A DNA stretch of 64,000 bases from Candidatus Melainabacteria bacterium (GTDB lineage: Bacteria; Cyanobacteriota; Vampirovibrionia; Obscuribacterales; Obscuribacteraceae), in the NCBI GenBank assembly GCA_003153555.1, contig PLZS01000078.1, positions 1 to 64,000 of the forward strand. The letters are read 5' to 3'. Position numbers and translations under genes: made by a program. Shown piece after piece: positions 7,611 to 17,027 of this stretch. Below the pieces are notes generated by a model. It was given only the letters and a program-made list of their open reading frames with translations. It had not been told where the DNA came from and did not search any database. Numbering within the stretch: position 1 is the first letter of the stretch; the number at the start of each line of letters is the position of its first letter.

Positions 7611-10169
7611 ATGAGTTCTTCACAAGAAACAACTCGCATTTGTTTGGCCTGTGGACTCGAAACGCAGGACGGGATCTCCAACTGTCCGGTAGACGGCTCG
7701 CCCCTCACTAGCGGCAGCGATCCGCTTCTAGGCACAATGTTTCTGGAGAAATATCAAATTACGGATGTTCTTGGTCGAGGCGGCATGGCCTCTGTTTACA
7801 AGGCAAAACATCTGATGATGAATAGGTTCGTGGCGATCAAATTCCTCCGTTCCGAGCTGGTTCATGACAACGTCATGTTGCAAAGATTTCAACTCGAATC
7901 AAAGGCAGTAAGCCTTTTGAAGCATCCAAACATCATCACAGTGCACGACTTTGGACTGTCCACCGCAGGCGTTCCGTACCTGATTATGGACTATCTTGAA
8001 GGGAAGTCATTTTCCGACGTCATTGAAGAAAGTGAGTATATTGAGCCAAGTCGGTGTGTAGCGCTGTTCGGTCAAATTTGCAACGCCCTTGCCCATACAC
8101 ACAGCAAAGGTGTGATCCACCGCGATATAAAGCCCAGTAATGTGATGATTTCGCTCGGAGATGATGGACAAGAAATCGCACTGGTTGTCGACTTTGGCAT
8201 TGCGAAGCTTCTAGAACAAGAAAGCGGAGATTTTTCAAAGCTAACTGCCAGTGGCGAGGTTTTCGGCAGCCCTGCGTTTATGAGTCCAGAACAATGCAGT
8301 GGATCCGCGATCGATGCCAGAACTGACATTTACGCGTTAGGATGTGTGCTCTATAACAGCCTGACAGGACGTCCGCCTTTGCTCGGCAAAAATGCAATGG
8401 AAACTGTTCTGATGCATATCCGTGACATGCCGCGCTCGTTTGCCGAGGTGCGTCCAGATTTAAGCATCTCTCCGGTCTTGGAAAAAGTTGTATTTAAAGC
8501 ACTAGCGAAAGATCCAGATGAAAGATTTAAATCAATGACGGAGTTTGGTGCCGAGTTGAGTAAATCCTTGCTCTCCAACAACACTACTTGGGTGATACCT
8601 GCGCAAAAGCCAATTCCAAATCAGACAGTTGCTGACGCTTATGAGCACACAACTATTGTGCCGGTTAAGACGGCATCAGATGCGGTACCGCCAGAAAATT
8701 CAGTTCCTACAAATTCTGTATCATCTGACTCTGGCGGCGCACGAGATTCTGGCAGGATGAATCCAGATACTGGCGCAGCACGAGGTTCCGGCAGGATGAA
8801 TCCAAATTCAATGATCATGCCTGGCAGCGATTTGTTTGGCTACGACTCGTTGCGCCCTGCGCTTCCCGATCAGCCTAAGGCAGCGGAGCCATTCCAGTTA
8901 GCTGCGCCAGCCAAAGCAGCGGAGCAAATCCCACTGGCTGCACCAGCCAAGGCAACGGAGCCGCTTCCTTTGTCCGCACCAGCCAGAGTAAATCAGCCCG
9001 CACCGCTCCCATCACCAACACAGATGAACGCCGCGGCAATAAATGATCGAGGCCAAATTCATGAGGTCGTTGTTGAGAGAGTTCCAGCAGTCAACAAAGT
9101 CACGCCTACAAGTCCAGCTAAAACCCCAGGCGCTCCCAACAGGAACAATGCGTTGATAATGTCAATCGTTGGTGCTTCGGTGCTTGTGGTTGCGACCGGA
9201 ATTATCGCCTGGTGGCAATGGCCTAATTTTGTGGAACCAACGTACAGTGCCTCTGAAGTTTTTCAAAGATCGAGTCACTCTATAGTCAAACTTAAATTGC
9301 TCTCAAAGGCAATGGAAGTGTCGTTCAATAAGTACAAGCTCACCGATAAGAATGGCGATCCCATCTACGCCTTAGTCGATGACGAGATGCATCCGAGCTT
9401 GTATCGCAAAGGTAAACGCGTAGATTCACTTGAAGGAGAAATGCACGTCGGCAGTTCACAACTACCAGTTACGGTCAAGCTAAACGGACTCTCTGCACCA
9501 TCAATGATAGTTCGTGACGACAAAGGTAAGTCGCTCGCATTGACCAAGGGTATGTCTTTGGAAGCCTACAATATTAGGTCTGGCGGCAGCGGATTTTTTG
9601 TCAGACCGGATGTGCTGGTCACGAATTACCATCTTTTAGCGCCGCCGAATATTGGCATGCAGGGATTCCAGGGAGGTTTGGCCCTGCTTGCTGGAAACCG
9701 CGGAAACCTCGATGTGGCCAAACAACAAGCAATCGGAGTAGACGAGGAGCATGACGTTGCACTAATTTACGTGCCAGGGTCAAATGCCACACCTCTGCCG
9801 TTAAGCAGCGACCTGAACAAACTCGAGGTTGGCGAGAAAGTATATGCAATAGGCAGCCCGAGGGGCGTGGATAGCTCAATGACGAACGGCGTTATTTCGT
9901 CAGACAGGCTGCGAGGGCTGAACCCTAAAGATCCAGACTCTCCCAAACTTTACATTCAGCATTCCGCCAAAATCGATGAAGGGAATGATGGAGGACCACT
10001 TCTCAATTCGAAAGGAAAGGTGATTGGCGTAAATTGCACATATGTGGGAAACGGTGCCGTCAATCTCGCAGTTGCCGCAAAATTCGTGGACGAGTTGCTG
10101 GCTAAGCCCGAAGTAATCGAAAGAATGAAAGCGTTGTCCAAAAAGGCTGGAACCGACCTGCATGGTTAA
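7611..10169 (+). CDS. Ser/Thr kinase fused to a trypsin-like domain lacking the catalytic Ser
   Basis: 852 residues. A short Cys motif (C11, C14, C25) looks like a partial zinc ribbon. A Hanks kinase follows at ~45-320 with GRGGMA, K77, HRDIKPSN (170) and DFG (194), all intact. Then comes a Pro/Ala-rich linker with repeated units (RDSGRMNP / RGSGRMNP; AAPAKAAE), a TM helix at 513-534, and a DegP/S1C-like domain at ~655-835. In the protease domain His674 (TNYH) and Asp715 (HDVAL) are kept, but the GNSGG serine is replaced by Asp793 (GNDGG). The close relative at 13503 keeps the serine. The outer domain is therefore probably a ligand- or peptide-binding pseudoprotease. It starts at ATG 7611. 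Confidence 0.93.
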   Translation: MSSSQETTRICLACGLETQDGISNCPVDGSPLTSGSDPLLGTMFLEKYQITDVLGRGGMASVYKAKHLMMNRFVAIKFLRSELVHDNVMLQRFQLESKAVSLLKHPNIITVHDFGLSTAGVPYLIMDYLEGKSFSDVIEESEYIEPSRCVALFGQICNALAHTHSKGVIHRDIKPSNVMISLGDDGQEIALVVDFGIAKLLEQESGDFSKLTASGEVFGSPAFMSPEQCSGSAIDARTDIYALGCVLYNSLTGRPPLLGKNAMETVLMHIRDMPRSFAEVRPDLSISPVLEKVVFKALAKDPDERFKSMTEFGAELSKSLLSNNTTWVIPAQKPIPNQTVADAYEHTTIVPVKTASDAVPPENSVPTNSVSSDSGGARDSGRMNPDTGAARGSGRMNPNSMIMPGSDLFGYDSLRPALPDQPKAAEPFQLAAPAKAAEQIPLAAPAKATEPLPLSAPARVNQPAPLPSPTQMNAAAINDRGQIHEVVVERVPAVNKVTPTSPAKTPGAPNRNNALIMSIVGASVLVVATGIIAWWQWPNFVEPTYSASEVFQRSSHSIVKLKLLSKAMEVSFNKYKLTDKNGDPIYALVDDEMHPSLYRKGKRVDSLEGEMHVGSSQLPVTVKLNGLSAPSMIVRDDKGKSLALTKGMSLEAYNIRSGGSGFFVRPDVLVTNYHLLAPPNIGMQGFQGGLALLAGNRGNLDVAKQQAIGVDEEHDVALIYVPGSNATPLPLSSDLNKLEVGEKVYAIGSPRGVDSSMTNGVISSDRLRGLNPKDPDSPKLYIQHSAKIDEGNDGGPLLNSKGKVIGVNCTYVGNGAVNLAVAAKFVDELLAKPEVIERMKALSKKAGTDLHG

Positions 10170-10237
10170 TTCTTTCACCGGCAGGCTGCAAAATTCGACA
10201 AGCTTTATAATGTTAAAGGTTAAAAGCGGAGCTCCAC

Positions 10238-10861
10238 GTGTTGATCAACAAAGTCTGGCAGGCATTGATAGCGTCGAGCATCGTTTTCGGCGCATTCACT
10301 ATGCCGATACATGCCAATGCTAGAGGATGGCAGCAGTGGGTCCAGCAAGGCGCCAGCATCGTTCGTCGAGGCGCCCAGTATCGCAATGAGGCAGCCGGCC
10401 AGTCTGAGGGTAGCTATCATCAAGCGACTCCTCAACCTCCGCAACCACTACCAGCACCCAGCCAAAGTCCAGGTTCAAATTACTACAACATAGACCCGGC
10501 GACTATGAGGCATCCACTCAAGCATGCTGACCCTGAGCCGGCACAAGAACAGCCAGCTTACACGCCGCCGCAGTCACGCTCATATTCATCGAGATCTGCT
10601 TATCACACTGGATCTGATGATTCGTCAAGCGCGCCTCAACAGACGAACATGCCGGCTTCTTCTAGAATTCACTTGCATGCGCACACGACAAAGCATGTAG
10701 AAAGAATAGAAAGAGCCGTGGTAGTAGTGCCTCACAAAGAGTCAACCAAACCAGTCGTCGAGAAGCCGGAAGTGCTTACTCCAATCACCGCATTCGATAC
10801 CAGTTGGATTACACCAACATTAGATCGCATAGAAGCGAAGCTTCGAAAAGGCTTGAACTAA
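10238..10861 (+). CDS. Secreted Pro/Gln/Ser-rich protein of unknown function
   Basis: 207 residues. The GTG start at 10238 gives a signal peptide (ASSIVFGAFTMPIHANA). The mature part starts with ARGWQQWVQQGASIVRRGAQYRNEAA and continues into a Pro/Gln/Ser-rich disordered stretch. The last ~40 residues (TPITAFDTSWITPTLDRIEAKL) are more ordered. No family was recognised. It is encoded 68 bp after the kinase-pseudoprotease and overlaps the end of the convergent vWA gene by 4 nt. Its place inside the signalling island suggests a possible client, but nothing in the sequence proves this. Confidence 0.7.
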   Translation: MLINKVWQALIASSIVFGAFTMPIHANARGWQQWVQQGASIVRRGAQYRNEAAGQSEGSYHQATPQPPQPLPAPSQSPGSNYYNIDPATMRHPLKHADPEPAQEQPAYTPPQSRSYSSRSAYHTGSDDSSSAPQQTNMPASSRIHLHAHTTKHVERIERAVVVVPHKESTKPVVEKPEVLTPITAFDTSWITPTLDRIEAKLRKGLN

Positions 10862-11688
10862 GTAGTGCTGACGGTATTTTGACCACGAGTGCCAATTTCG
10901 AGCAAACTCGTCAGGCACGTAAGATCGGCATTGAAAGCGAAGCCTTTAGCACCATCGGCAATCTCAAAACGCAGTTCTTTGCTTGTCTGACACATCTTAG
11001 CTGGCAACGGGCTGGACATGCGAAACAGCATACGAGCATAGGGATCAGAAAGTTGATTTTCACCGTTAGGGAAGATGATACTTGGGGCATTCGTTGAAGA
11101 CACGTGAACGTTAAAGACCAGTGTATTTCCGTTGGTGGTTTGGATAGTCTTCAATGATTCTGCATCCTCACTGGGATTGCCATCAGTTGAATCTCCATCG
11201 GTAATATTAAGTACCATTGGCGGATAGCAATTTGGATACTGAGCGACAAACTTTTCAACGATTCTCTGCGCACTCTTGAAAGCAGCGCACATGGGTGTTC
11301 GACCGTTGGCAATCGGATCGAACCAAACTTTGGTTCTAATTGTCTCAATGCCTTCAGGACGCTGAATTTTTTTTATGTCAATGCGGGCTGCCTCAGCCAA
11401 TTCAGATATACAAACTGATTCTGCACCCTGGAATTTACCGACAAAAGCAGGTCCAACCTGTGCGCCATAACCAATAACGCTAATGTAGTAGTATGGAAAT
11501 ACCTCGCCCATACCAATCGTGCATCGGATCACAAGGCTGTGCAAGAACCTGTTTAGCACCTCAGCAACACCATCGCATTTGCGTTTACTGGAGTCACCTT
11601 TGATACCATCTTCCATTGATTCAGACTGGTCTACCATGCAGATGATGGCGGCGGGATTAGTGCGGCTAATTTGAGCATCGTAAGGCAC
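10858..11688 (-). CDS. vWA-domain protein, TerY-like
   Basis: A 276-residue von Willebrand A domain protein with no signal peptide. The MIDAS metal site is visible: DQSES (Asp20, Ser22, Ser24), the Thr in NGRTPMCAAF, and the Asp in NITDGDSTDGN. This fits the TerY-like vWA proteins found beside PP2C and kinase genes. It is divergent from the TerY-P-type kinase at 11863, sharing a 174-bp intergenic region, and lies between the two protease-bearing genes. It probably acts as the protein-binding scaffold of the phosphorylation system. The domain call is firm; TerY membership rests on context. Confidence 0.85.
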   Translation of the reverse strand: MPYDAQISRTNPAAIICMVDQSESMEDGIKGDSSKRKCDGVAEVLNRFLHSLVIRCTIGMGEVFPYYYISVIGYGAQVGPAFVGKFQGAESVCISELAEAARIDIKKIQRPEGIETIRTKVWFDPIANGRTPMCAAFKSAQRIVEKFVAQYPNCYPPMVLNITDGDSTDGNPSEDAESLKTIQTTNGNTLVFNVHVSSTNAPSIIFPNGENQLSDPYARMLFRMSSPLPAKMCQTSKELRFEIADGAKGFAFNADLTCLTSLLEIGTRGQNTVSTT

Positions 11689-11862
11689 TTGATAAACTCC
11701 TAACGTGAGCGCCGGACATTTCTGCCGATCTTCGAGAAGTGAACATTATATCCCGCCAAGTCTTGGCAGTTTTAGCTTTTAAGTGCACGACAATTTGTTA
11801 GGGTATAAAATCAATCTCTGGAAGCCCGGTTTAAAAGAACAATCGAGGATCGGAACTGAAGC

Positions 11863-13455
11863 GTGACTTCGGGATGGCCAGTAGCAGCAGATTACGATGA
11901 GGCGATTCAAAATCCTCATTTGAACTTTGACGACCGGGAGCTGAAAGAAGGCGAGCCCGAGTACGACAAATACGGATCGCCCGCGGTTCGCAGCGGCAAC
12001 TTTGCAAGTGTCTACATGCTTCAAGGTCCGAAGCGCAAAGTGGCGGTGCGTTGTTTCCTGCGAGAAATTCCCGACCAGCAAGAACGCTATCAGGCGATTA
12101 GCAGGGATCTGCTCGGATTGGGTCTGCCTTACACAGTCAATTTCGAATTTTTGTCCAAGGGCATAAAAGTTCACGGTGATTGGTTTCCCGTCCTCAAAAT
12201 GGATTGGTGTGACGGCGAACAACTCGATCGCTACATCGAACGCAATCTGGATAATCAGGCAAAGCTCAGACGCCTTGCTGACAAATGGTTTGAAATGTCA
12301 GTGGCTCTGCGAAAAGTAGGAATTGCACATGGTGACTTGAGCCACGGCAACATTATGGTGCTTGATGACGAGTTCAAGCTGATCGACTACGACGGCATGT
12401 TTGTGCCCAGACTGGCGGGACGGAAGAGCAATGAACGCGGTTTGGAACACTACCAGCACCCTGGTCGCACTGACGCACATTTCGGCAGATATCTCGACAA
12501 CTTCTCACACTGGGTAATGTACACAACCCTCGTGGGCTTAGGTGAAGACAAAGAATTATGGCGTCTAGTTAACATTGCGGACAAGCATCTAATTTTCAAC
12601 AAAAATGATTTCGAACAACCGACAAGATCTAAAACGTTTGACATTTTAAAAAGTCACGACGATAAGACACTGCGAACATACGCCACTACGGTTGAGAACT
12701 TACTGCAATACGACATCGAACAAATTCCTGATTTTCATCCAGACAAACCAGTTCTGTTCCCACCTGAGCAGTCACAGACAAAAAAAGGCGCGACGGCACG
12801 TGTGGGTGATCGGGGTGGACTCTTTACTCCTGTTGCAGATAAGACAACGGGTGGGGATCGCGGCAAGTTGTTTGACAACCCGGCTCAAGAACGAGATCGG
12901 GGCAACCTCTTTGTTGAACCCGTCAAAGTTCCCGAAGCTCCCAAGCAGCAAGGAGTATCGCGGTATGGACGAAGCACCAATCCAGTTGTGGTTGGTGGAA
13001 TCGCGATAGCAGCGGTTGTGATCGTCGGTGCAGGCATATGGTTTGGAGTTACTAAGTACAGCCCCAATAACTCTGATGCAGCGCTGAATCCGCTATTTAC
13101 AGGCATAAACTCCGCCAAAACCGACTCAGTGTTTGACGCACGAAAAAAATACCAGTCCGTAATCGATGACCCTAACACAAACAAAAAAGTCAAATCAGAG
13201 GCGCTCACTTTGATGGGATTATCCTACTTAGAGCCTGCCGTCACGTCAGGTGATAAAGCAAAGTTGCAGGATGCCTCGGACTATTTCACGAAGGCAATTG
13301 CGCTCGACAAAAATAATGATGATGCGTTTTATAGTCGCGGCAAAACTTATGAAGCGCTGAAAAAGCTCGAGGCTGCTAAAAACGACTATAGAAGCTCGCA
13401 GACGATAGACAACAACGTTCAAGAGTATAAGGACGCTTTGAAAAAACTCGAATAA
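11863..13455 (+). CDS. TerY-P-type protein kinase with TM helix and TPR tail
   Basis: 530 residues, GTG start. Residues ~40-260 are a divergent kinase. The catalytic loop is HGDLSHGN (156-163) and the metal loop is DYDG (175-178) in place of DFG. The usual VAIK lysine position reads AVRCF (Arg63). The DQQERYQAIS and PVLKMDWCDGEQL blocks are typical of kinases encoded with vWA and PP2C genes. A disordered stretch holds three copies of a DRGxLF motif (~residues 318-352). A TM helix spans about 372-395 and two or more TPR units about 425-528. It is 47 bp upstream of the protease gene at 13503 and probably cotranscribed with it. Arg for Lys at position 63 may reduce activity. Confidence 0.85.
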   Translation: MTSGWPVAADYDEAIQNPHLNFDDRELKEGEPEYDKYGSPAVRSGNFASVYMLQGPKRKVAVRCFLREIPDQQERYQAISRDLLGLGLPYTVNFEFLSKGIKVHGDWFPVLKMDWCDGEQLDRYIERNLDNQAKLRRLADKWFEMSVALRKVGIAHGDLSHGNIMVLDDEFKLIDYDGMFVPRLAGRKSNERGLEHYQHPGRTDAHFGRYLDNFSHWVMYTTLVGLGEDKELWRLVNIADKHLIFNKNDFEQPTRSKTFDILKSHDDKTLRTYATTVENLLQYDIEQIPDFHPDKPVLFPPEQSQTKKGATARVGDRGGLFTPVADKTTGGDRGKLFDNPAQERDRGNLFVEPVKVPEAPKQQGVSRYGRSTNPVVVGGIAIAAVVIVGAGIWFGVTKYSPNNSDAALNPLFTGINSAKTDSVFDARKKYQSVIDDPNTNKKVKSEALTLMGLSYLEPAVTSGDKAKLQDASDYFTKAIALDKNNDDAFYSRGKTYEALKKLEAAKNDYRSSQTIDNNVQEYKDALKKLE

Positions 13456-13502
13456 ATAACTTGAAATCGTGGATGTGATCCACATATCAAAAGGACGAAT
13501 AT

Positions 13503-14864
13503 ATGTCGCAAGACCGCGGAGACGGACCTGGAGAAAATCAAAGATTGCCGGATCGAGGGCAACCTCCTGAAGATGATCTCTCACGCACAACAAAGCCCTC
13601 TCAGATTGCGGCGAGTTACGATCTGTTCGGCAACCCACTCTTACCTGCGGCTGCGGATAAAAATCGAGTGCGGGGAGGCGACCGCGGCAACTTGAACGAG
13701 ACACCACAGCCGGTGCCAATAGTTTTTAGTCAGAAAACTGAGATACCGATGTTCGTCAAACTAGGAGCCTTGGTCGGCTCAATTCTGGCCATAGGCCTGC
13801 TAGTTTTCGTATTGATGGCAAACCCTTTTAAATTTGGTGGCACTCAAAAAGACCAAGAAGGGTCTAACTCGAACTCTAGTTCAAGCTCAAACACCGGCTT
13901 CCACATGCCGTCATTGCCGTCATTGCCGTCATTGCCGATGTCACCGCACGATATTTTTAAGACATGCGGACCATCAATCGTCACCTTGCAGATCGAGACA
14001 AGGGCCTATAAAGTCACCTGCCCAAAGTATGACCTTGTTTCCCTTTACGATGCGGATAATCCAATCCTGGCAGTGGCCGACGATGAAGACAATATGAAAC
14101 TCTTCCAAAATGGGAAAGAGGTACAAATGGCTGCAGGAGCGCTGGTAGGTCCGAAAGGAAAAGTGCCGGTGATGGTAAAATTTTCCGGCGGAAATCCCAT
14201 AATTTACCTTGTCGAAAAAGGCGGCAAAGTAAGCCTGAAAATCCCTGGCGGACTGCAAAAATATGGCACGACGTCGACTGGTAGCGGCTTTTTTGTCAGA
14301 CCAGATGTTGTCTGTACAAACTGGCACGTAGTGTCAGACTCAGATTTAGGTGTGGCAGGTTATCTTGGCGGAACGGCTCAGATCACAGACAACCCTGCAA
14401 AATACTCTTTCACTCGCAAGCCGATCGCGTTTGATCGAGATCATGATTTAGCTTTGCTCTATGTTCCAGGAACCCAGGCCAAAACTATGACGTTAAGATC
14501 TGATTTTGGCACCCTGACAGTGGGAGAACCCGTTTACGCATTAGGCAGCCCAAAGGGCGTTGCCGGCTCTTTATCAGAAGGTTTAATTTCATCTGACAAA
14601 TTGAGAGGAAAAGATCCCAGAAATCCAGATCTTCCTAAGTTGTATTTGCAACACTCAGCAAAAATTGACCATGGCAATAGCGGCGGGCCACTGGTTAACA
14701 CCCGGGGTGAAGTTGTAGGAGTGAATACTGCAGGTGTTGGCAATGGCACGGTAAATTTGGCAGTCGTTTCCAAATTTATCGATGAACTATTGAATAAGCC
14801 CGACGTTCAGGCAAAGATCGAAGAACTCTCAAAAGCCAATCAAACAGATTTGAAAGGGGGTTAA
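13503..14864 (+). CDS. Membrane-anchored trypsin-like (S1C) serine protease
   Basis: 453 residues. A disordered N-terminus carries DRG motifs (SQDRGDG, GGDRGNLNE) related to those in the kinase upstream. A TM helix is at ~85-105, then a Ser-rich stalk and an SLPSLPSLP repeat. A beta-rich module at ~150-250 follows and the protease domain covers ~258-445. The triad is complete: His275 (TNWH), Asp315 (DHDLAL) and Ser393 (GNSGG). Residues 150-450 align along their whole length with the outer part of the protein at 7611. The protease should sit outside the cytoplasmic membrane. There is no PDZ domain. Confidence 0.9.
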   Translation: MSQDRGDGPGENQRLPDRGQPPEDDLSRTTKPSQIAASYDLFGNPLLPAAADKNRVRGGDRGNLNETPQPVPIVFSQKTEIPMFVKLGALVGSILAIGLLVFVLMANPFKFGGTQKDQEGSNSNSSSSSNTGFHMPSLPSLPSLPMSPHDIFKTCGPSIVTLQIETRAYKVTCPKYDLVSLYDADNPILAVADDEDNMKLFQNGKEVQMAAGALVGPKGKVPVMVKFSGGNPIIYLVEKGGKVSLKIPGGLQKYGTTSTGSGFFVRPDVVCTNWHVVSDSDLGVAGYLGGTAQITDNPAKYSFTRKPIAFDRDHDLALLYVPGTQAKTMTLRSDFGTLTVGEPVYALGSPKGVAGSLSEGLISSDKLRGKDPRNPDLPKLYLQHSAKIDHGNSGGPLVNTRGEVVGVNTAGVGNGTVNLAVVSKFIDELLNKPDVQAKIEELSKANQTDLKGG

Positions 14865-14968
14865 GATTGCAAAAGCTAAGATCTCAACGAACTGGATGAA
14901 CTGGATTGCGATGGGGCTTTACGGAGCATCCGGTAAGCAAGGAGCTTTTCAAGCCACCGAACAATTCT

Positions 14969-15793
14969 TTAAAGCAAATTGTTGTCGGTAAAAATTCGTT
15001 TCACTATTTCCTTAGTGTGTGGGCCAGATGCACCGTCTTCAGCTTGTGTGTTCGCAGCAAACACATAAATCTGATCTGGATGCACGACGTAACCAATAAA
15101 CCAACCAAGTATGCCCTTTCCTTTCTCCATGTCGGATCCAGTCTTGCCATAGAGCACGCCCTTATCGGAAATCTCTAGTCGAATCAAACCGCGAACAATC
15201 GCCATTGAGCGATTCGAAAACGGCAGTTCGTCATTGAGAAGTTTTTTCAAGAATTCGATCTGTTCAATAGCGGAGATCTTCAATGTACTTCCCAACCAAA
15301 ATTTGGTGATACCGCCTGTGATATCTTCGTTTCCGTAGTGGGAGGCTTGCAGAAACTTCTTCATTCTCTCTTCGCCAACACCAGAGGCGATCTCCTGAAA
15401 ACACCAAACTATGGAATTGGAGACAGCGGTTTGCAGTGTCTGATCGCGATTGCACTCTGGACGATCATATTTCGTGCCATCCCATTTGAACGAATGATTT
15501 TCATTCTTAATCACGCTCGTGTCTAATCCCGCTAAAGAATTGAAAATTTTAAAAGTCGAGCAGGGTGAATATCGAGTTTCGCAATTAGCGGGATTATAAG
15601 TAAAGAGCTTGCCAGTCTTAGTGTTAAAGATGACCAGGGAGGCAGTATAGCCATTGAAATATGGCTTAATCTGCTCAGTCGAAAATGTCTGAGCCTGCGC
15701 AGAAGTTGGCGGCTGCAGAATAGCGATAAGCAAAAGCACAGCTGAATTGATCAGCCTACTTTTTTGGAAAATATTATTCAAGTTTGGCAACAA
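14969..15793 (-). CDS. Class D (OXA-type) beta-lactamase
   Basis: Secreted serine beta-lactamase of class D. All the class motifs are visible: STFK (acylating Ser and carboxylatable Lys), SIV in SNSIVWCFQE (the S-x-V box), YGN (HYGNEDI) and KTG (YGKTGSDMEKGKG). The N-terminus is a signal peptide (LINSAVLLLIAILQPPTSAQA). TTG at 15793 was chosen because GAGGAAG lies 6 nt upstream, giving 274 residues, normal for the class; the frame is open to a TTG at 15838. It is a single gene with no mobile element or regulator beside it, so probably an intrinsic chromosomal enzyme. The resistance spectrum cannot be told. Confidence 0.95.
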   Translation of the reverse strand: MLPNLNNIFQKSRLINSAVLLLIAILQPPTSAQAQTFSTEQIKPYFNGYTASLVIFNTKTGKLFTYNPANCETRYSPCSTFKIFNSLAGLDTSVIKNENHSFKWDGTKYDRPECNRDQTLQTAVSNSIVWCFQEIASGVGEERMKKFLQASHYGNEDITGGITKFWLGSTLKISAIEQIEFLKKLLNDELPFSNRSMAIVRGLIRLEISDKGVLYGKTGSDMEKGKGILGWFIGYVVHPDQIYVFAANTQAEDGASGPHTKEIVKRIFTDNNLL

Positions 15794-15924
15794 TGATACT
15801 TCCTCACAATTGACTCGAACGGCACTGACTGCGAACAACTAACTACGCCGTACCACTACAACAGCGCTGCTTTGCACTACCCTAATTTTTCTTCGAAACA
15901 AATCCTAAACTTAAGGACAATATC

Positions 15925-16968
15925 TCAAACACGAAGAAAGTATTTCATTCTCTCCATCTCTTTTTGCAGCTCCATTTTAAATTCAGAATCTTTAGGACGC
16001 TTGCCATTAAATCCAAGTTCAACATTCATAGAACCTTCCGTGACACTTACATTTGCCCAACCAATAATGTTATTGCACCAAAGCAGCGGCATGGCGTAAT
16101 AACCTCGTACTCTTTTGGATACCGGGGTGTAGGCCTCGAAACGATAGTTCCAGTCCCACAACAACTCAAATCGCTCCCGATCCCACACTAGTGGATCGAA
16201 GGGTGCGAGGAAACGAACTTCGCGCTGCGGCTCTTGTAACTTCTCAATACCTGCCGGCGACAGATAAGCATTACCGTTTACAACGTGCCTTACAATTTTG
16301 CCGGATTGCATCAGCTCGTCCAAAATCGCTCGGGTATTACAAGACTCAGGTCGCGAAAACCTCAAGCTTTGCAGATTTTTCTGCGGTGCCGGGGCAAAGA
16401 TATTTGTCACCAACATGATCAATTTCCTAGAGCGCACTTCTGGTGACAACGTCTCGGACGCTAAAGGAATTGGGGCATAGATGCGAATCCCCTTTTCTCG
16501 CCGAGCTACTCGCAGCAGTCCTCGATGATGCAAATCTTCCAATGCGCGGGTGGTTGCTTTTGAATATCCGCCCCAAGCATTTATCACGCGTTCGGCGCCG
16601 CAATGCTCTTCCAACTCTCGAGGGTGCATGTCGCCATATTCACGGACAACATCAAGCACTTTCTTCTCAAGCTTGTTCAGTCCGGTTGTATTGCGGGGAT
16701 GCAAAAGTTGCCAATTGGCACGTGGCAGAAATCCATACGCGTACAAATAGTCTTCTTCAAGATCCAATGATGCGTATCTTCGTTCGAGATCGCCGACGCG
16801 ATATCCCTTCACTCGTTGGCGAAGAATAAGATCTTGAGCAGTGGCAGGAGATCGAATAGGATCGGCTTGAACGAAACCAAGACGTTTGATCGCTGCATCT
16901 AATGTCGCAGCGCGAAAGAGTGAGTTGGATATAGCATGGGCACGCAAGCGGTGGATATCATCAATCAC
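15925..16968 (-). CDS. YcaQ/AlkZ-family DNA glycosylase (winged-helix, HTH_42)
   Basis: Member of the AlkZ/YcaQ family of winged-helix DNA glycosylases that excise alkylated bases and unhook interstrand crosslinks. The catalytic segment reads GFVQADPI, so the catalytic pair is of the Q-x-D type found in YcaQ rather than the QxQ type of AlkZ. The family blocks YAYGFLPRANWQLLHPR and FLAPFDPLVWDRERFELLW-like strands are also present. The frame is open to 17055, but that upstream part is antisense to the terminator hairpin of repeat copy 1, so a GTG at 16968 (347 residues) is preferred. No other repair gene is adjacent. Confidence 0.85.
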   Translation of the reverse strand: MIDDIHRLRAHAISNSLFRAATLDAAIKRLGFVQADPIRSPATAQDLILRQRVKGYRVGDLERRYASLDLEEDYLYAYGFLPRANWQLLHPRNTTGLNKLEKKVLDVVREYGDMHPRELEEHCGAERVINAWGGYSKATTRALEDLHHRGLLRVARREKGIRIYAPIPLASETLSPEVRSRKLIMLVTNIFAPAPQKNLQSLRFSRPESCNTRAILDELMQSGKIVRHVVNGNAYLSPAGIEKLQEPQREVRFLAPFDPLVWDRERFELLWDWNYRFEAYTPVSKRVRGYYAMPLLWCNNIIGWANVSVTEGSMNVELGFNGKRPKDSEFKMELQKEMERMKYFLRV

Positions 16969-17027
16969 GATAGAAATATTGTCCCACCCTCTGCTCCATA
17001 TCGTCGCTCCACCTATATTCCAGCACA

